From: Euperipatoides rowelli
Taxonomy: Eukaryota; Onychophora; Udeonychophora; Euonychophora; Peripatopsidae
Direction: 5' to 3' (one strand)
DNA length: 10,698 bases
NCBI GenBank assembly: GCA_003024985.2
Contig: PXIH01S0036992.1
Part shown: in pieces, positions 6,801-10,698 of the stretch
Layout: each line of letters begins with the position of its first letter
Numbering within the stretch: position 1 is the first letter of the stretch
Program-made: the position numbers and the translations under genes
Notes under the pieces: model-generated
The model's input: only the letters and a program-made list of their open reading frames with translations
Told to the model about the DNA's origin: nothing
The model's database searches: none

Positions 6801-7264
6801 AACTTTGCCATTTCAACTCATTCATACTGATGTTTGTGGGCCAAGCGGACTCCTACTGTACAGAATAAATTGTACTTGTTAACCATAATTGATGATTTCG
6901 GTAAATATTCAGAAGTTTACCTGCCTGCTATCAAAAATGGAGCTGAAGAAAAGTTGAAGGACTATAATATTGCTAAGGGTGTAAATAAATTTAATAGAAA
7001 CCTCAGTTTTTGTGATGTGATGGAGGTAGTGAATTCATGAGTAGGTTTTAAGGGATTATTTAAGAAGTATGGGACTATAAAGACAAGTTATTGTGTTACA
7101 TTCCCCTAAAAAAGTAGTTCAGTGGAAATGAAAAATAGGTCTTAAATAGAAATGGTTTGCTGTATGTTTATTGTATTGATGCATGGTTATGAAAAAAACT
7201 TGTGGGGATGGCAGTGACTACTGCCAACTACCTTCAAAATAGGCTATGTCATAAAGCTATTTAG
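6801..7264 (+). pseudogene. Copia pol: integrase catalytic core (DDE), fragmented
   Basis: The three catalytic positions are visible in three phases. HTDVCGP holds the first Asp (6829-6831). CDGGSEF holds the second Asp (7019-7021), where relatives have SDNGGEF. VEMKNRS holds the Glu (7125-7127), where relatives have AERKNR. LLTIIDDFGKY, the conserved block after the first Asp, lies at about 6870-6905. The C-terminal helix block with TTANYLQNR lies at about 7217-7243, followed by a TAG stop at 7262-7264. The core joins element DNA to host DNA in intact copies. All three acidic residues survive, but at least three phase changes and several stops separate them. Confidence 0.9.
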
Positions 7265-8008
7265 GTGACACCTTTTCAATTGTGGCATGATAAAACACCA
7301 AATATTGAACACATCAAAGTGTTTGGAAGTAAGGCTTTTGCTTATATACCCAAAGAGCTAAACCATAAATTTGGAGCTCAAACAGTAGAAGGAGTCTTAT
7401 TGGGATATAGTGAAGTATCAAAAGGTTACCGGATTAAATTAAAAGAGTCAAATATAATTATTGTTTCTAGAGCAGTGACATTCATTGAGAAAAATAATGA
7501 TATAATCATTTTAGAAGGATTAAAAATGAACAGTGTTGAAAATAATCAAAAGGAATTACTGGAACTTGAAGAACAGAACAGCATATCAGTGGACATAAAT
7601 TTAAATAACAATTCACAACCATTCTCTCAAAGTGAAAAGATCCAGCCAGAAGTACATGTAAGAAGATCTGACCAAAAGAACAAGGGGATTCCAGCTGAAA
7701 GGTACACATGTATGACCAATTATCTTAATATGGAACCTGAATCATGGGATCAGGTCATGAGGCAACCTGACAATAAAAGAAAAGAATGGATTCAAGCTAC
7801 CCTTGAAGAGATGGAAACACTACATAAAAATATTACATGGGAGTCGGTCCCATTACCAAAATGTAAAACACCAATTGGATGTAGGTGGGTATTCAAGTGT
7901 AAAGAAGACACTAACACAGGACAACATAGTTATAAAGCTCATCTAGTTGCAAAAACTATTTGCAAAAATATGGAGAAAACTATGATAGGTTGTTGCACCA
8001 GTCATTAA
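7265..8008 (+). pseudogene. Copia pol: integrase C-terminal region and RT N-terminal part (longest intact stretch)
   Basis: This open stretch of about 247 codons follows the stop at 7262 without a phase change, so that stop alone separates it from the integrase core. TPFQLWHDKTP, HIKVFGSKAF and GVLLGYSE are the conserved copia integrase tail blocks. A low-complexity Asn/Glu-rich linker follows (about residues 78-130), and then the start of the RVT_2 reverse transcriptase: W-x-x-A-x-x-E-E-M (about 7787-7815), TPIGCRWVFKCKED and SYKAHLVAK. Relatives have KARLVAKG; here Arg is His. After about 7950 homology moves through two phases (KYGENYD, then VAPV) and this frame closes at 8006-8008. Confidence 0.93.
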
Positions 8009-8416
8009 ATACACCACAGTTACAGCATTATTGGCCATTGCATCAATGCATGGAATGTTAACTCATCATCTTGATGCTAGATCAGCATTCCTTCAGGGTG
8101 AGGTGGATGATGTAATATTCATGAAGTAACCACCAGGATATATTGCAAATGGAAAATAACCATGTTTGTAAACTTATAAAAAGTATTTATGGTTTAAAAC
8201 AATCTGAAAGAATATGGAACCATATAATAAATGAAGCATTACTAGAAATGGGAGTCACAAGGGATGAAGCAGACGCTTGCCTTTATTCAAAAGATGATGC
8301 TGGTATACATACATATATTATGTTCTATTATATGTGATGATTTGCCTATGTGCAGATAATTATTTTACAATTGACCAGGTGAAAAATAGTTTGGGAATGA
8401 CTTTTGACTGAAAGAT
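7992..8416 (+). pseudogene. Copia pol: reverse transcriptase catalytic palm, fragmented
   Basis: The phase from 7992 carries APVIKYTTVTALLAIA and LDARSAFLQG, with the first catalytic Asp at 8073-8075 (relatives DVKTAFL). A stop at 8127-8129, in KxPPGY, looks like CAA to TAA. Another phase from 8143 has VCKLIKSIYGLKQS and ADACLYSK. The YxDD active site appears in a third phase as I-C-D-D, with the Asp pair at 8336-8341. The hydrophobic residues around it differ from the usual YVDD. The RT copies element RNA into cDNA in intact relatives. With three phases and several stops, this one cannot be made. Confidence 0.9.
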
Positions 8417-8701
8417 TTGGTTCCAGCGATATCATACCTTGGGATTCAAATCGAAACCACACCAAATGAGTATTTTGCTATTCATCAAACCAGTAAAATT
8501 AACAAAAGTTTGGCAAGATTTGGCCTGCAAGATTCAAATGGGGCATCCACTCCCATGAAAATGGATTACCTGAAGAATTTTGGTCAAGATGACACTGGCC
8601 TCTGCAATTCAATTAGTTATAGAGAGGGGATTGGTGGACTTTTGCATTTGTCCACACTTGTCGGCGAAGCCATTACAACTGCAACTTGCATTTTTAACTA
8701 A
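8417..8701 (+). pseudogene. Copia pol: RT thumb/connection segment
   Basis: AISYLGIQIE, the ASTPMKMDY region and YREGIGGLLHLS correspond to the conserved FLGI-x-I, STPM and YR-x-x-IGSLLYL blocks after the RT palm. The usual TRPD motif after LLYL is replaced by VGEA. The same phase holds the ICDD site upstream, interrupted by stops in between. The segment opens at a GTG and has no start codon of its own, as expected for an internal polyprotein fragment. It closes at 8699-8701. Confidence 0.88.
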
Positions 8702-9284
8702 AAAGGTATCTAACCCAAAGGAATGATTTCAAGGCTTTAAAAAGAGTCTTAAGGTACCTAAAGAGAACATTGGATAAAAGAATAATATTAACAAAAAGTG
8801 GAAATTTTGATATTGTAGCATTCACGGATGCTGACTGGGCTGGAGATCTACAAGATAGAAAATCGGTAGTGGACATTTGTTTTTTCTAGGAGATTTGCTT
8901 GTGTCCTAGCAAGCAAGAAGCAACCATGTGTGAGCTAGTCTTCCACAGAAGTTGTATTTGTGGCATCATCTCTGGCTAAACAAGAAACTGCCTGGATGAG
9001 AAGACTAATGAAAGACTGAGATATTCACAAATGGAACCAACTATAATATTTATGAAGATAATCAGGGCTGCATCNCCCTATCTTTATCTGAAAAACCAAG
9101 TGCCAGAACTAAACACAAAGATGTACACTTACAATTTGTGAAAGATTTGCAAGATCAAGGAATTATAAAATTGCAATATTGTTCAACAGAAAATATATTA
9201 GCAGACATGTTTACAAAACCTTTACCCAGGCTACGTTTTATGGAACTGTTGGAAAATATCAATTTCAGCAGTTGTGTCTGTTGA
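8702..9284 (+). pseudogene. Copia pol: RNase H and C-terminus, fragmented
   Basis: FKALKRVLRYLKRTLD leads to FTDADWAGD (catalytic-type Asp at 8827-8829). The next block, SGHLFFLGDLLVS, is in another phase and ends in TAG at 8907-8909 where relatives have Trp. KKQPCVS, a TAG at 8936-8938, then SSTE follow in a third phase, with Glu at 8948-8950. EDNQGC, TKHKDVHL and ADMFTKPL (about 9201-9224) are the usual end blocks, and the frame closes at TGA 9282-9284. An ambiguous base lies at 9075. RNase H degrades the RNA template and spares the polypurine tract, which overlaps this stop codon. Confidence 0.9.
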
Positions 9285-9291
9285 GGAGGGG
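9283..9291 (+). promoter_or_regulatory. Polypurine tract (plus-strand primer)
   Basis: GAGGAGGGG directly precedes the 3' LTR and overlaps the pol stop codon by two bases. RNase H-resistant purine tracts in this position prime second-strand synthesis and define the LTR 5' edge. The pyrimidine at 9292 marks the boundary. Confidence 0.9.
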
Positions 9292-9590
9292 TTTTGCGAT
9301 TACTATTGTTGTTGATATTGTTACAACAGACATAATGCTGTGGTTTGTTTGAAACTGTGTTAGATTGTTAAATGTTTCAGGGAGGATTGAATATGTTTAG
9401 TACACAGCACCATGTGCATGTTTTTTTTCCTGTGGTTAAATACTACTGATACCTCTTTGTGCATGACTCTACAATATGGTGTTATAAGATTAAAGCAGCC
9501 TGATAACCACATGCACTGCATCAGTCTCATGTTATTTCATATCCATGTTAATTGTAAGCCTTTATGCCAATTTTAAATCATAACCCAATA
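9292..9590 (+). repeat. 3' LTR, 299 bp
   Basis: It aligns end to end with 4580-4873. The terminal TG is now TT (TTTTGCGAT, against TGTTGGGAC on the left), so the 5' edge of this copy is mutated. It has an extra 6 bp near 9316-9322. The ATTAAA (9489-9494) and TCAGT (9521-9525) are kept. Both LTRs end in AATA and not AACA, so the unusual 3' end was present in the parental element. Confidence 0.95.
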
Positions 9591-9595
9591 CATAA
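9591..9595. repeat. 5-bp target site duplication, right copy
   Basis: CATAA directly after the 3' LTR matches 4575-4579. The following bases (GACATAG) continue a normal minisatellite unit, so removing the element and one CATAA leaves an ordinary unit. Confidence 0.75.
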
Positions 9596-9925
9596 GACAT
9601 AGTAGACTTAAGGTTGCATAAGACAAAGACATAATGTTATATAAAACAAAGAAGGCTTAAGGTTACATAAGACAAATAAGACTTAAGGTTACATAAGACA
9701 AAGACTAAAGATTACATAAAACAAAGAAGACTTAAGGTACATAAGCCAAAGAAGACTTAAGGTTCATGATGCAAAGAAGACTTAAGGTTACATAAGACAT
9801 AGTAGACTTAAGGTTATAGAAGACAAATTAGATTAAGGTTAAAAAATTCAGAGAAGACTTAAGGTTATGTCAGACATAGAAGACTTAAGATTTTATAAGA
9901 CAAAGAAGATGTAAGTTTATGAAGA
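9591..9925. repeat. 26-bp minisatellite, right part (about thirteen units)
   Basis: The unit is the same as at 4445-4579. Some units have lost 1-3 bases or a larger piece; the second and fifth are about 23 bp. The last three units (after about 9830) are the most diverged, and the array fades into AT-rich sequence by about 9925. A CTTAAG hexamer (AflII-type palindrome) sits in most units. Together the two halves give roughly eighteen units of a single array. Confidence 0.92.
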
Positions 9926-10698
9926 ATTAAATTATACCATTGCATAAAGTATACTTCAGATAATTGAAGCACATGTTTACACTATTCAAACAAAAATTAC
10001 AACATTGGCCAACATAATTTATTTACACTAGCAATTTAAAAACAATAACATTTATATTTTATTTCAGAAATAGCCTAGCAAAGTTCCATCTATTTTCAAA
10101 TGAGCAGAAACAAAATCTTTTTTAAACAAAGGTTACAAGTTAGAATCTCTCTTGGGTAAAGATAGCTATGTTAATTAGCATTTATAAATGAACAAACACT
10201 TAAAAGATTAAAGTTTAAAACAATCAAAAAAAAAAAAGAACAAATAACTGTTCTCAATAAGTAAATTCAGTTTTATAAGTTTGATTAAAAAGAACAAGTT
10301 TAAATAGCAAAATAAGAAAAATAAAACAATAAACTAAATTAAATGAGCTGGTGATTTTAAAGATTTTCAATAATTAAAAGTACAAATAAATTTATCCCTT
10401 CTAGAGTCACAAATTTAGATGTAAAAAAAACAAAATATAATATCTAGTTCACTTATATTAAATAAATACAGCTTAACATGAAAATACAGATGAGAATGTT
10501 TAGTTCAACAGATGTTATTTTAAGGCATAATCAAAAGATAACTATATCAATCAAAGATTTATTTACATTTACTGTAATAAAAAATGGATTGAGACCTAGA
10601 GTAAAAACTCAGTATTAAGTCTGACTTTACTTAGAATCCTACTTCAAAATACTAATCGCTACTCAAAGTATTTTTAAATATAATTTAATTAGCAGTCA
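9926..10698. other. AT-rich non-coding stretch
   Basis: No open frame of note, RNA gene, transposon terminus or tandem repeat is visible. The composition is very A-rich on this strand, with short A runs (for example near 10227-10237). Confidence 0.5.

Larger units (their letters stand above)
4580..9590 (+). mobile_element. Decayed Ty1/copia-type LTR retrotransposon with a nested SINE
   Basis: The element spans 5,011 bp, about 4.6 kb without the nested retroposon, which is normal for copia elements. The order is LTR, primer-binding site, gag (UBN2-like with CCHC knuckle), protease, integrase, reverse transcriptase, RNase H, polypurine tract, LTR. Integrase before reverse transcriptase is diagnostic of Ty1/copia as against Ty3/gypsy. 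No envelope gene is present. The coding region changes phase many times and has in-frame stops, including at 5664, 7262, 8127, 8907 and 8936. The LTRs are about 84-88% identical by hand alignment, so the insertion is old. It is defective for its own proteins. Assignment to a specific animal copia clade would need a reverse-transcriptase tree. Confidence 0.96.

Noticed and set aside
7506-7709. Minus-strand open frame within pol
   Set aside because: It is a shadow of the longest intact pol stretch and has no independent motif.
8694-8876. Minus-strand open frame within the RNase H region
   Set aside because: It lies antisense to clear RNase H homology (DADWAGD), so it is a shadow.
1-10698. CRISPR array, bacterial operon or phage-type defence system
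   Set aside because: The tandem repeats have no unique spacers of constant length, there are no bacterial-type gene clusters, and all recognisable coding sequence is eukaryotic retroelement.

Overview
This is an AT-rich eukaryotic window from an animal nuclear genome, probably an invertebrate. It carries microsatellites, minisatellites and remnants of several transposon classes, and no complete host gene. A crustacean or other marine invertebrate is a guess from overall texture, not a demonstrated identity.

The clearest object is a decayed Ty1/copia-type LTR retrotransposon at 4580-9590 on the + strand. Its parts are, in order: a 294-bp 5' LTR, a primer-binding site touching the LTR, a broken gag with a CCHC zinc knuckle, a broken pol (protease, integrase, reverse transcriptase, RNase H), a polypurine tract, and a 299-bp 3' LTR. 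The primer site matches 16 of 16 bases of the complement of the anticodon stem-loop of initiator methionine tRNA, not its 3' end. This is the half-tRNA priming arrangement known from Drosophila copia. Every coding domain is present, but each is broken by stops and phase changes, so the copy cannot be autonomous.

Two nested events are visible. First, the retrotransposon sits inside a 26-bp-period minisatellite, with about five units to its left (4445-4579) and about thirteen to its right (9591-9925). The flanks rejoin into one ordinary unit across a 5-bp CATAA duplication. Second, a SINE-like retroposon (about 5791-6186) has inserted between gag and protease. It has a Pol III-type promoter and an A-rich end, and is flanked by 15-bp duplications matching at 14 positions. 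The order is therefore minisatellite, then copia element, then SINE.

The left 4.4 kb is mostly low-information AT-rich DNA. It holds a G-run-rich repeat (60-300), a possible small exon (495-563), a hAT-like transposon terminus with foldback GGAAC/GTTCC motifs (about 1330-1475), a G-rich tract (1736-1794), a 33-bp minisatellite (2872-3031), a weak LINE reverse-transcriptase C-terminal remnant (about 3209-3370) and an ATCT microsatellite (4013-4064). The right end (9926-10698) shows nothing recognisable.
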